DNA of 64,000 bases, from assembly GCF_000421525.1 (NCBI RefSeq), contig NZ_ATXE01000001.1:682001-746000 (forward strand), written 5' to 3'. The stretch comes from Aestuariimicrobium kwangyangense DSM 21549 (GTDB lineage: Bacteria; Actinomycetota; Actinomycetes; Propionibacteriales; Propionibacteriaceae). Below are positions 9,251 through 16,676 of the stretch, one piece after another (positions within the stretch are counted from its first letter, which is position 1; each line of letters begins with the position of its first letter). Made by a program: the position numbers and the translations under genes. The notes beneath the pieces were generated by a model that was not told the DNA's origin, did no database searches, and saw only the letters and a program-made list of their open reading frames with translations.

Positions 9251-10225
9251 TCAGAAGAGGGCGTAGTCGGAGTTGATGCGGCGGACGATCCAGTTGACCG
9301 TCATCACCAGCGCGAAGCCGAACAGCGACTGGTAGAGGCCGACCGCGGTCGAGGTGGTGAAGTTGTTCTGCGAGGTGAGCATGCGGTACACCGAGGTCTC
9401 GATGATGTCGGTGGTCTGGAAGAGCTGGGCGTTGTTGCCCACGAGGTTCCAGAACAGGCCGAAGTTGCCGCGCATGATGCCGCCCAGTGAGAACAGCAGC
9501 AGGATCACGAAGGTCGGCTTCAGGCTCGGCAGGATGATGTAGCGGATGCGCTGCCAGGCCGACGCCCCGTCGATCGCGGCCGCCTCGAACATCGACGTGT
9601 CGAGCCCCATGATGGCCGCGAAGTAGACGATGGAGCCGTAGCCGGTGCTCTGCCACAGGTGGGCGATCACGATGATGAACGGCCACAGACCCGCTTCGGA
9701 GTAGATCTTCACCGGGTTGCCACCGGTCGAGATGATCAGGGCGTTCAGCGCGCCGGTGTCGTAGTTGAGCAGGTTGAACGCGATCACGCCGATCAGCACC
9801 ACCGACACGAAGTAGGGCAGGAACATCAGCGTCTGGCTGACCTTCTTGAAGTACTTCGAGCGGATCTCGTTCAGCATCAGGGCCAGGGCGATCTGCAGCA
9901 CGTTGCCGATCACGATGAAGGCGACGTTGTAGAGCACCGTGTTCTTGGTCAGCAGCCACAGTTGGCCCGACTTGACCAGGAACTCGAAGTTCCGCAGGCC
10001 CACGAACGGGCTGCCGAAGATGCCGTCGCGGTAGTTGAAGTTGGTGAACGCGATGTAGGCACCGGGCATCGGGCCGTAGGCGAAGACCAGGAAGAAGACG
10101 ATGGCCGGCAGGCACATCACCAACAACACCTTGCTGTGCCGCATGGACTTCCAGAAGCTGGCGCTGCCCGAGCGGGTCGCAGCCGGGGTGGAAATGGCGG
10201 GTGGTTCGGTGGTTCGGGCTGCCAC
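9251..10225 (-). CDS. ABC importer permease (LplB/YteP type)
   Basis: The 324-residue first gene of the carbohydrate operon. After about 25 polar residues, SFWKSMRHSKVLLVMCLPAI starts the first membrane helix. The EAA loop is MFEAAAIDGASAWQRIRYII. Family members are about 300-320 residues, which argues for the GTG start at 10225 (GAGGA 7 nt upstream). The open frame extends to 10426, but that extra part would translate the promoter and a tandem repeat. The operon order is lplB-like, lplC-like, lplA-like, then yesL-like and GH2 after a 117-bp gap. Confidence 0.85.
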   Translation of the reverse strand: MAARTTEPPAISTPAATRSGSASFWKSMRHSKVLLVMCLPAIVFFLVFAYGPMPGAYIAFTNFNYRDGIFGSPFVGLRNFEFLVKSGQLWLLTKNTVLYNVAFIVIGNVLQIALALMLNEIRSKYFKKVSQTLMFLPYFVSVVLIGVIAFNLLNYDTGALNALIISTGGNPVKIYSEAGLWPFIIVIAHLWQSTGYGSIVYFAAIMGLDTSMFEAAAIDGASAWQRIRYIILPSLKPTFVILLLFSLGGIMRGNFGLFWNLVGNNAQLFQTTDIIETSVYRMLTSQNNFTTSTAVGLYQSLFGFALVMTVNWIVRRINSDYALF

Positions 10226-10306
10226 GTACCGGTCCTCACTGTCGGTGGGGGGGCTGGTCGACCATCGGTTTCGCGCCTGTGCGGGCAATGGTCGGGGGCC
10301 GCCCCG

Positions 10307-10355
10307 GGTTGTCGTCCTTGACTGGTTGTCGTCCTTGACTGGGTCGTCCTGGACT
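10307..10355 (-). repeat. Three tandem 15-17-bp repeats in the leader of the carbohydrate operon
   Basis: GGTTGTCGTCCTTGACT occurs exactly twice in tandem (10307-10323 and 10324-10340) and a third time in shortened form (10341-10355). On the transcribed strand each full copy contains AAGGA. The array lies in the untranslated leader between the promoter at 10397-10426 and the GTG start at 10225. It could be a regulatory leader element or a slippage product. Confidence 0.6.
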
Positions 10356-10396
10356 GGGAGGGTCTCGCCGACGTTGACGGCCCCTCGGTGAATGGA

Positions 10397-10426
10397 ACGA
10401 TACAAATCGCTTCGCGCGAGTGTCAA
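10397..10426 (-). promoter_or_regulatory. Sigma-70-type promoter of the carbohydrate operon
   Basis: On the minus strand TTGACA (10426-10421) and TATCGT (10402-10397) are separated by 18 bp, the best consensus promoter in the window. The spacer contains an imperfect TCGC/GCGA dyad that could be an operator, but no regulator is encoded nearby. The resulting leader would be about 165 nt. Confidence 0.65.
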
Positions 10427-10550
10427 GGGAAATCATGGTTGCGTTGCCATTTCGTGATCTTGCTTGTCACGGGGTGGTCGGTCGCCGGGGTGGGAGTGGG
10501 GCTGCTGGGGCGGCGGGTGGGCTCTCGTCCGGCGCAAACCTCACCTCCTG

Positions 10551-10604
10551 CGCAGACTCTCGCCGCCGAACGCGAGAGTTCGTCCCCGAAGGCGAGAGTG
10601 TGCG
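10551..10604. repeat. Nested inverted repeat in a 305-bp gene-free stretch
   Basis: The stretch 10427-10731 holds no convincing gene. CGCAGACTCTCGCC (10551-10564) is inverted at 10591-10604 with one mismatch. Inside the loop CGAAC and GTTCG form a second hairpin. It lies between two divergently transcribed units, so it is not an obvious terminator. Function unknown. Confidence 0.45.
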
Positions 10605-10731
10605 CCCGACTGGTCGGGTGGGACCAGGTGGCGGGGTGAGGGGGTCCACGTCGACCCGGTCCGGGGCGAGCAGGCGTCCCAATGGCGACCCCCGCTGTTT
10701 TCCACAACGAGGGTGTAGTAAATATGGACCC

Positions 10732-11025
10732 ATGACCGAAGAGCGCCCCACCCTGACCCTGACCGAGACCCACCACTGCGCCTGCGGGGAGCATGACTCC
10801 GAGCTTCCCGAACTCGACGCGCGCACCATCCCGCATGCCATCCGCCACGGGGCCATCCTCGGCGCCCTGGGTCAGCTGAGCCCCGGATCCGGCCTGGTGC
10901 TGGTCGCCCCCCATGACCCACAGCCGCTGTTGCGTCAGATCGACGAACTGTTCGGCGATGCCGTCACCATCAGCTACGACCAGCGCGGCCCGGAGGCCTG
11001 GAAGCTGCGGATGGTGCGCTCCTGA
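10732..11025 (+). CDS. DUF2249 domain protein
   Basis: A 97-residue soluble protein. An N-terminal HHCACGEHD segment (about residues 15-23) with clustered His/Cys could bind metal. The remainder (ELDARTIPHAIRHGAILGAL, SGLVLVAPHDPQPLL) is a DUF2249 domain, a small TusA-like fold. DUF2249 proteins often neighbour hemerythrins and nitric-oxide-related genes, but their biochemical role is not settled. A TAGTAA hexamer at 10716-10721 is 10 nt before the ATG, suggesting little or no leader. It overlaps the hemerythrin gene (TGATG), so the two are translated together. Confidence 0.75.
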   Translation: MTEERPTLTLTETHHCACGEHDSELPELDARTIPHAIRHGAILGALGQLSPGSGLVLVAPHDPQPLLRQIDELFGDAVTISYDQRGPEAWKLRMVRS

Positions 11026-11510
11026 TGTGCAGCTACTGCGGCTGCGACTCGATCGACGTGATCGGCAGGTTCATGAGTGAGCACGTCGAGATCATCAATG
11101 CCACCGGCGACCTGCGCCGGGCGGTCGAGGCGGACGAGCCCCCACTCGTCCACCAGCGGGTCGCGGAGGTCGCCGGGCTGCTCGGCCCGCACACCGGTGC
11201 CGAGGAGGTGGGCCTGTTCAGCGTGATGAAGCGCCAGGACGAGTTCACCGACTACATCGGCCAGCTGTGCGGCGAGCACGTCACCCTGGACGACCTGCTC
11301 GAGCGGGTGGCCGAGGCCACCGATCCAGCGGTGCGACAGCACTTGTTCGAGGCCTTCGAGCAGGCGTTCCGCACCCACATCGACCGGGAGGACAATGCAC
11401 TCTTCCCCGCCGCTGCGGTCTCGTTGGTGGGGCCGGACTGGGACGAGGTCGACTCCCTCACCCACGACCACGACCACACCACGGGCCGCCCGCACGCCCA
11501 TCAGCACTGA
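11025..11510 (+). CDS. Hemerythrin HHE domain protein with N-terminal CxxCxC
   Basis: A 161-residue protein. It begins MCSYCGCDS, a cysteine cluster, followed by a four-helix hemerythrin domain whose candidate iron ligands are H in MSEHVEI, H and E in GPHTGAEEVGLF, H in CGEHVTLD, and H and E in RTHIDREDNALFP. Such domains carry a diiron centre binding oxygen, NO or peroxide. The tail is histidine-rich (HDHDHTTGRPHAHQH). The gene is coupled to the DUF2249 gene by a TGATG junction. A role in oxygen, NO or redox sensing or in iron-sulfur repair is an inference from the family. Confidence 0.82.
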   Translation: MCSYCGCDSIDVIGRFMSEHVEIINATGDLRRAVEADEPPLVHQRVAEVAGLLGPHTGAEEVGLFSVMKRQDEFTDYIGQLCGEHVTLDDLLERVAEATDPAVRQHLFEAFEQAFRTHIDREDNALFPAAAVSLVGPDWDEVDSLTHDHDHTTGRPHAHQH

Positions 11511-11536
11511 CCGGTCCGGATTCGGTCCGGGACCGG
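11511..11536 (+). terminator. Hairpin directly after the hemerythrin gene
   Basis: CCGGTCC (11511-11517) and GGACCGG (11530-11536) form a 7-bp stem beginning at the base after the stop codon. There is no T-tract, so this is at best a weak intrinsic terminator. The 117-bp gap to the end of the convergent MerR gene holds nothing else I can support. Confidence 0.45.
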
Positions 11537-11627
11537 GGAGCAACGGTTCGGGCGCGCGTCTGCGCTCGAGGCGAGGCCCGTGTCGAGGAGGGCCGCGCCG
11601 AGCACTGCTCGTCGCCCTGCGGTCGGC

Positions 11628-12524
11628 TCAGGCGCGTCCGCCGAGCAGTGCCCGGTGCAGGTGGTGGGCCGCCTCGACGACGTCGTCGGGAAGTGGTGAT
11701 GCCCCCGTCACCTGTCGTGCCGCGGAACCTCCCGACCACACCGGGACGAGCGGTGACAGGTCGGCCAGGGCCGCGGCCACCTCTGTGGCGCCCGCGGCAT
11801 CGGTACCGCAGTGGGCGCCCACCACCGCCACCCTGGCCTGACTCCTGATCGCCGCTGCGCGCCAGTCGTCCGGTGGCAGGTCGGCCCCCAGGTAGATGAC
11901 CCGAGATCCCAGTCGACGCAGACACGTGGCGAAGGCCAGCAGCGCCAACTCGTGACGCGCGCCCGGTGGGAGTCCCACCAGCGCCGTTGGCCCACCCCGG
12001 TCGGGGGCCTCATGGAACAGGTGCGAGAGAGCGCGCATCAGCTCGGCGGTGATCTGGTGCTCCTGGGCGACCGAGATCTCACCCCTGGCCCACGCCTGCC
12101 CGATCCGGTGCAACTGAGGCATCAGCCAGGTCCTGACCACCTGCTCGAACTCGCGGGAGTCGAGCGCGCCGTCGACGGTGTCGGCGAGGCGTCTGGGATC
12201 GAGGGAGACCACCGCCTCGACCAGGTCGAACGCGACCCGATCGTGGCCATCCGCGTGATCGTCACCGTCAGGCCGACCCACGTGTCCGCCAACCTGTCTG
12301 CCGTCGAGTGAGGCTCCGGCCAGGCTCGCCGCGGCCTGGGCCGCCCGCATGCCTCCCTCCACCCGCGCCGCCATCTCGCGCAGCAGGGCCACCTGGCCCG
12401 CGTCGTAGAGGCGATAGCCACCCTCGGTCCGGGAGGGGTGGATGATGCCGTAGCGCCGCTCCCAGGCGCGCAGGGTGCTCTTGGAGACACCGGACAGTGC
12501 TGCAGCCTGGCTGACTGTGTACAC
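11628..12524 (-). CDS. litR: MerR-family transcriptional regulator with B12-binding domain (LitR/CarH-like photoreceptor)
   Basis: A 298-residue regulator. Residues 1-68 are a MerR winged helix (YTVSQAAALSGVSKSTLRAW, then RRYGIIHPSRTEGGYRLYD). Residues about 95-170 are the helical B12-capping domain with the W-x9-EH motif (W145, E155, H156). Residues 178-298 are a Rossmann-type cobalamin domain. Family members (Thermus CarH, Streptomyces LitR) bind adenosylcobalamin in the dark, repress carotenoid genes as tetramers, and let go in light. Here the lower-ligand region reads PGARHELA: H191 is kept, but the usual Glu and Gly of ExHxxG are both Ala. The residue after W145 is also Ala. It is divergent from idi-crtE across 137 bp that holds 11-bp direct repeats, so it probably controls both directions. 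Confidence 0.85.
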   Translation of the reverse strand: MYTVSQAAALSGVSKSTLRAWERRYGIIHPSRTEGGYRLYDAGQVALLREMAARVEGGMRAAQAAASLAGASLDGRQVGGHVGRPDGDDHADGHDRVAFDLVEAVVSLDPRRLADTVDGALDSREFEQVVRTWLMPQLHRIGQAWARGEISVAQEHQITAELMRALSHLFHEAPDRGGPTALVGLPPGARHELALLAFATCLRRLGSRVIYLGADLPPDDWRAAAIRSQARVAVVGAHCGTDAAGATEVAAALADLSPLVPVWSGGSAARQVTGASPLPDDVVEAAHHLHRALLGGRA

Positions 12525-12580
12525 CCTTCCCCCTCCTGTTCCCCGTCCCGGGCGAGCCCGACAAAGATGGCACGGATTGC

Positions 12581-12609
12581 TTGCGCCGACCGATCGGCCC
12601 AGCTACGTT
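12581..12609 (+). promoter_or_regulatory. Promoter of the idi-crtE-crtI-crtB operon
   Basis: TTGCGC (12581-12586) and TACGTT (12604-12609) are separated by 17 bp. The predicted start site, near 12616, gives a 45-nt leader. The -10 and start region are covered by the 11-bp direct repeats. Confidence 0.5.
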
Positions 12610-12637
12610 GGTACAACATTAGACAAACATTCGACAG
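12605..12637 (+). promoter_or_regulatory. Three tandem 11-bp repeats, putative LitR/CarH operator
   Basis: ACGTTGGTACA, ACATTAGACAA and ACATTCGACAG follow each other without gaps (12605-12637). The last two agree at 9 of 11 positions. The same unit, consensus ACRTTNNACAA, recurs twice in the P450/photolyase promoter region. CarH-type tetramers are known to bind tandem 11-bp repeats overlapping the promoter, which matches this layout. Binding by the adjacent regulator is an inference. Confidence 0.6.
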
Positions 12638-12661
12638 CTTCGTCGACTTGAGGGGGACGAC

Positions 12662-14311
12662 ATGTCGCAAACTTCCACCCAGGGGGGCTCTCCCTCGGGC
12701 GATGACGTGGTGTTGCTCGACGACGCGGCCCGACCCATCGGCAAGGCCGACCGGTTGACGGTGCACTCGTCGACCACTCCGCTGCACCTGGCCTTCTCGA
12801 CCTACCTGTTCAACGCGCACGGCGACGTGCTGCTGACCCGCCGGGCCGTCACCAAGGCCACCTGGCCAGGGGTGTGGACGAACTCGGCGTGCGGGCACCC
12901 TCGTCCGGGAGAAGACCTGGAGTCCGCCGCCCGGCGCCGGATCAAGGAGGAGTTGGGACTGACCGTGGGGCCCCTGGTGCCTCTGCTGCCCGACTTCCGC
13001 TACCGCGCCACCGATGCCTCGGGGGTGGTGGAGAACGAGGTCTGCCCGGTCTACGCAGGCTTCGTGACCGATGACGACCCGACCCCAGACCCCGACGAGG
13101 TGGCCGAGTGGGTCTGGGTGCCTTGGCGCAGCCTGACCACCGCCGTCGCTGCCGTCCCGCAGGCCTACAGCCCGTGGGCCGTGCTGCAGGTGCCCCAGGT
13201 CGACCGCGCCCTCTCGGCGGGCATGGCCGGGGGTCTGACCGTCACCCCGGACCTCGCCGCCGCGAAGCGGGAGGTCGACCAGTTGTTGCGCGAGACCCTG
13301 GTCACGCTCGGCGCCCAGTGGGCCGTGCACACCGAGGGCCTGGGGGTCGACGTGCTCGCCGAAGACCTGCCGGACTGGTTGCTCGGCCTGCTCGCCAACG
13401 GAGGCAAGCGGCTGCGCACCACGATGGTCTACTGGGGATTCATCGCCGCCGGCGGTGTGCAGGACGGTCAGGGGCACCGGCACATGGTGCGTGCCGCTGC
13501 CGCCATCGAACTGCTGCACCTGTTCGCATTGATCCACGACGACGTGATGGACGAGTCCGACCAGCGCCGCGGTCACCCCTCCGCGCACGTCCGTGCCACC
13601 CGCTGGCACCTCGCACACGGGGCGCGGGGCGACAGCGACGTGTTCGGACGCAACCTCGCGATCCTGCTGGGCGATCTCGCCCATGCCCTCGCCGACGGCC
13701 TGGTCGACAGCCTGCCCGAGTCGATGCGCCGCATCTGGCGGGAGTTGTCGGTGGAACTGATCGCCGGACAACGTGCCGACCTCACGGGGGCCGCGGCCGG
13801 GCGCCTCGACCGCCCCCACGCCGAGCACGTGGCGCGCACCAAGTCGGGGCGGTACACGGTCACGCGGCCGCTGCAGTTGGGGGCGGCCGCGGCTGGCGCC
13901 CAAGACCGGGTGCTCGACTGCCTGACCACCTGCGGAGACCATCTCGGACGAGCCTTCGCCCTTCGGGACGACCTGCTCGGGGTCTGGGGCGACCCGGCCC
14001 AGACCGGCAAGCCCGCCGGCGATGACCTGTTCGAGGGCAAGGCCACGGTGCTGCTCTCGCTGGCCAGGGAGAACCTGACCGGGGAATCGGCCGCCCTGCT
14101 GGCCAGGGTGGGCACGCCCGCGTTCACCCATGAGGACGTGCCCGTCCTGGCCGATCTGATGCGAGAAGCGGGGGTGGAGTCGATGGTGGAGTCCATGATC
14201 ACCGATGCGGTCGACGACGCCATGGCGTGCCTGTCCGGCGCACCACTGGCCCGCGCCGGCGTCAACGGTCTGACCGAGGCGGCGCAGGTGCTGGCATGGC
14301 GCTCCGCATGA
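12662..14311 (+). CDS. idi-crtE: Fused isopentenyl-diphosphate isomerase / geranylgeranyl diphosphate synthase
   Basis: One 549-residue frame joins two enzymes. Residues about 15-180 are a type I IPP isomerase: TNSACGHPRPGED (catalytic Cys C77), Nudix-like RRRIKEELGL and ENEVCP. It interconverts IPP and DMAPP. Residues about 198-549 are a trans-prenyltransferase with GGKRLR, the first aspartate motif DDVMD (293-297) and a second motif DDLLGVWGD (436-444). It should make C20 GGPP for carotenoids. No start codon with a ribosome site or stop lies at the junction, so the fusion appears real. The start ATG follows AGGGGGA. crtI overlaps the end by ATGA. In most carotenoid clusters these are two genes. 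Confidence 0.9.
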   Translation: MSQTSTQGGSPSGDDVVLLDDAARPIGKADRLTVHSSTTPLHLAFSTYLFNAHGDVLLTRRAVTKATWPGVWTNSACGHPRPGEDLESAARRRIKEELGLTVGPLVPLLPDFRYRATDASGVVENEVCPVYAGFVTDDDPTPDPDEVAEWVWVPWRSLTTAVAAVPQAYSPWAVLQVPQVDRALSAGMAGGLTVTPDLAAAKREVDQLLRETLVTLGAQWAVHTEGLGVDVLAEDLPDWLLGLLANGGKRLRTTMVYWGFIAAGGVQDGQGHRHMVRAAAAIELLHLFALIHDDVMDESDQRRGHPSAHVRATRWHLAHGARGDSDVFGRNLAILLGDLAHALADGLVDSLPESMRRIWRELSVELIAGQRADLTGAAAGRLDRPHAEHVARTKSGRYTVTRPLQLGAAAAGAQDRVLDCLTTCGDHLGRAFALRDDLLGVWGDPAQTGKPAGDDLFEGKATVLLSLARENLTGESAALLARVGTPAFTHEDVPVLADLMREAGVESMVESMITDAVDDAMACLSGAPLARAGVNGLTEAAQVLAWRSA

Positions 14312-15786
14312 CGGGCCGCCACACCGTCGTGGTCGGGGCCGGGCTGTCGGGGCTCGCGGCCGCGATGCACCTGGCCGGTGCGGGAGAGCGGGTGACCTTG
14401 CTGGAGCGGGAGGACCAGCCCGGCGGCCGCAACGGTTCCCTGGAGCAGGACGGGTTCCGCTTCGACACCGGCCCCACCGTCTTCACCATGGTCTCGCTGC
14501 TGCAGGAGGCCTTCTCAGCGGTGGGCCGACGGGTCGAGGACTACGTCGGCATGACCCTGCTCGACCCTGCCTACCACGCGTTCTTCGCCGACGGCTCGCG
14601 ACTGCTGGTTCGCCCGGGACACGAGAAGATGCGTGAGGTGATCGCCCAGGAGTGCGGGGAGCACGATGCGCGGGCCTTCGACGACTTCGTCGTCTGGTTG
14701 CGTCGGCTGAACGACGTCGAGGTGCCCCATTTCATCGACACGAACTTCGACTCCCCGTTGGGTCTGGTCCGATCCCCAAGGGCGGTGGCCGAGTTGCTGC
14801 GCCTGGGCGCGTTCCGCAGTCTGGGACCGGAGGTGGCCAGGCGCTTCCGCGACGAGCGACTGCACCGGGTGTTCAGCTTCCAGGCCATGTACGCGGGCCT
14901 GGCGCCGCGGCAGGCCCGCGCCCTCTACGCCGTGATCACGTACATGGACTCCATCGAAGGGGTCTGGTTCCCCGAGGGTGGCATGCACGCGGTCCCGCGG
15001 GCCATGGCACGGGCGGCCACGGATGCCGGGGTCGAGATTCGCTATTCGTCCCCGGTCGAGCGCGTGGTGAGGCGACAGGACGGTTCGGCTGGGGGCGTGG
15101 AACTCGAGTCGGGGGAACGGATCTCGTCCGATGCGGTCGTGGTGACGGCAGACCTACCGGTGGCCTACGAACGACTGCTTCCCGACCTGCGGGGGCCACG
15201 GGTGGCCCGACGAGGACGGTTCTCGCCCAGCGCCGTGGTCTGGCACCTGGGGGTCCGGGGTGGGGCTCCCTCGGGTCACGGACACCACAACATCCACTTC
15301 GGACGGGCCTGGGACTCCGCCTTCGACGACCTGTTGGTGCGCGGCCGGGCCATGCGCGACCCGTCGCGGTTCGTGGCCATGCCGTCCTTGGACGACCCGA
15401 CCGCAGCCCCCGCGGGGAGCAACACCCTCTACGTGCTCGAGCCGGTTCCGAACCTCGAGGTGGGCAGGCTCGACTGGACGACGGAGGGTCCACGACTGCG
15501 GGAGCGGATGCTCGCCTTCCTGGCCGGCGCCGGCTACCCCACCGACATCGTCACCGAGCAGCTGGTCACCCCGGCCGACTGGAAGCAGCAGGGGATGGCG
15601 GCCGGGACCCCCTTTGCACTGGCCCACACCATCGCCCAGACCGGCCCCTTCCGACCCAGCAACGTCGACAAGCGAGTTCCGGGCCTGGTGTTCGCGGGCT
15701 CTGGCACCACACCCGGGGTGGGAATCCCGATGGTGCTGATCTCGGGCAAACTGGCCGCCCAGCGGGTGAGGGAGATGACCCGGTGA
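14308..15786 (+). CDS. crtI: Phytoene desaturase
   Basis: A 492-residue FAD-dependent desaturase converting phytoene to lycopene. The dinucleotide fold VVVGAGLSGLAAAMHLAG lies at residues about 6-23. The family C-terminal signature VFAGSGTTPGVGIPMVLISG is present near the end. It is membrane-associated in known relatives. The ATG at 14308 overlaps the idi-crtE stop (ATGA). An in-frame ATG at 14296 would add four residues. The gene overlaps crtB in turn (GTGA), so the three genes form one translationally coupled operon. Confidence 0.92.
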   Translation: MTGRHTVVVGAGLSGLAAAMHLAGAGERVTLLEREDQPGGRNGSLEQDGFRFDTGPTVFTMVSLLQEAFSAVGRRVEDYVGMTLLDPAYHAFFADGSRLLVRPGHEKMREVIAQECGEHDARAFDDFVVWLRRLNDVEVPHFIDTNFDSPLGLVRSPRAVAELLRLGAFRSLGPEVARRFRDERLHRVFSFQAMYAGLAPRQARALYAVITYMDSIEGVWFPEGGMHAVPRAMARAATDAGVEIRYSSPVERVVRRQDGSAGGVELESGERISSDAVVVTADLPVAYERLLPDLRGPRVARRGRFSPSAVVWHLGVRGGAPSGHGHHNIHFGRAWDSAFDDLLVRGRAMRDPSRFVAMPSLDDPTAAPAGSNTLYVLEPVPNLEVGRLDWTTEGPRLRERMLAFLAGAGYPTDIVTEQLVTPADWKQQGMAAGTPFALAHTIAQTGPFRPSNVDKRVPGLVFAGSGTTPGVGIPMVLISGKLAAQRVREMTR

Positions 15787-16676
15787 ACCAGCTCGAGCTC
15801 GGCTACCGGCGCTGCGGTGAGCTCACCCGCCAGTACGGCACCACCTACTACTGGGGGGCACGGCTGTTGCCGCCGGCCCAGCGCAGGGACGTGTTCACCG
15901 TCTACGCGCTCTGCCGCCTGGCCGACGACATCGTGGACGAGCCGGACCGGGTCGACCTGGCCGTGCCCCAGCAGGGCACCTCGGCCGAGCGGCTGGCCGC
16001 CTTCCGCGCCCAGTTCTTCGAGGCCCTCGCCGTGGGCGGGTCGCAGGAACCCGTGATGGCCGCCATCGTCGACAGCATCAACCGCCGTGGCACCGACCCC
16101 GAGTGTTTCGAGCGCTTCTTCGCAGCAATGGCCGCCGACCTCGACCGCACCACGTGGGAGACCTGGGACGAGCTCCGCGAGGTCTACATGGAGGGCTCGG
16201 CCGCCGTCATCGGCGAGATGATGCTGCCGGTGCTTGAGCCCTACACACCTGAGGCCAAGGGCCCGGCCCGGGCACTGGGCAACGCCTTCCAGCTCACCAA
16301 CTTCCTGAGGGACGTGGCGGAGGATCTCGACCGCGGACGCGTCTACCTGCCGCAGGCCGATCTGCGGCGCCACCACGCCGATCCTTGGCTGCGCGAGGTG
16401 ACCCCGCAGTGGCGGGCCATGATGACCGAACAGATCGCCAGGAACCGGGGGCTCTACGCGGAGGGTCAGCGTGGCCTGGCGATGCTTCCCCCCGCCTCCC
16501 GACGCTGCGTCGGTACCGCGTTGGTGCTCTACAGCCGCATCCTCGACCGGATCGAGCGCGCCGACCATGACGTCTTCTCCGGGCGGATCAGGGTGCCCGA
16601 CTCCGAGAAGCTTGCGGTACTGGTGCGTTCACTCGTGGTGGGAGTCCCGCGGGTCGACTTCGGCGCTCGGGGCTGA
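15783..16676 (+). CDS. crtB: Phytoene synthase
   Basis: A 297-residue squalene/phytoene synthase condensing two GGPP to phytoene. The first Asp-rich motif is DDIVDE (near residue 47) and the second is FLRDVAEDLDRGRVYLP (near 175). YALCRLADD and QLTN are further family landmarks. The GTG start is chosen because it forms a GTGA overlap with the crtI stop. The 3' end overlaps the convergent crtU gene by 48 bp, so each transcript is antisense to the other there. Confidence 0.93.
   Translation: MNQLELGYRRCGELTRQYGTTYYWGARLLPPAQRRDVFTVYALCRLADDIVDEPDRVDLAVPQQGTSAERLAAFRAQFFEALAVGGSQEPVMAAIVDSINRRGTDPECFERFFAAMAADLDRTTWETWDELREVYMEGSAAVIGEMMLPVLEPYTPEAKGPARALGNAFQLTNFLRDVAEDLDRGRVYLPQADLRRHHADPWLREVTPQWRAMMTEQIARNRGLYAEGQRGLAMLPPASRRCVGTALVLYSRILDRIERADHDVFSGRIRVPDSEKLAVLVRSLVVGVPRVDFGARG

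Noticed and set aside
10226-10426. N-terminal extension of the LplB-type permease to 10426
   Set aside because: It would translate the -35 region and the tandem repeat, and would exceed the family length. The GTG at 10225 has a ribosome site.
12525-12661. Cobalamin riboswitch beside the B12-type regulator
   Set aside because: The gap is only 137 bp and no B12-box-like sequence is visible. Control seems to be through the protein.
14652-15782. Upstream extension of crtB in the same frame
   Set aside because: It lies entirely inside crtI in another frame. The GTG at 15783 overlapping the crtI stop is the natural start.
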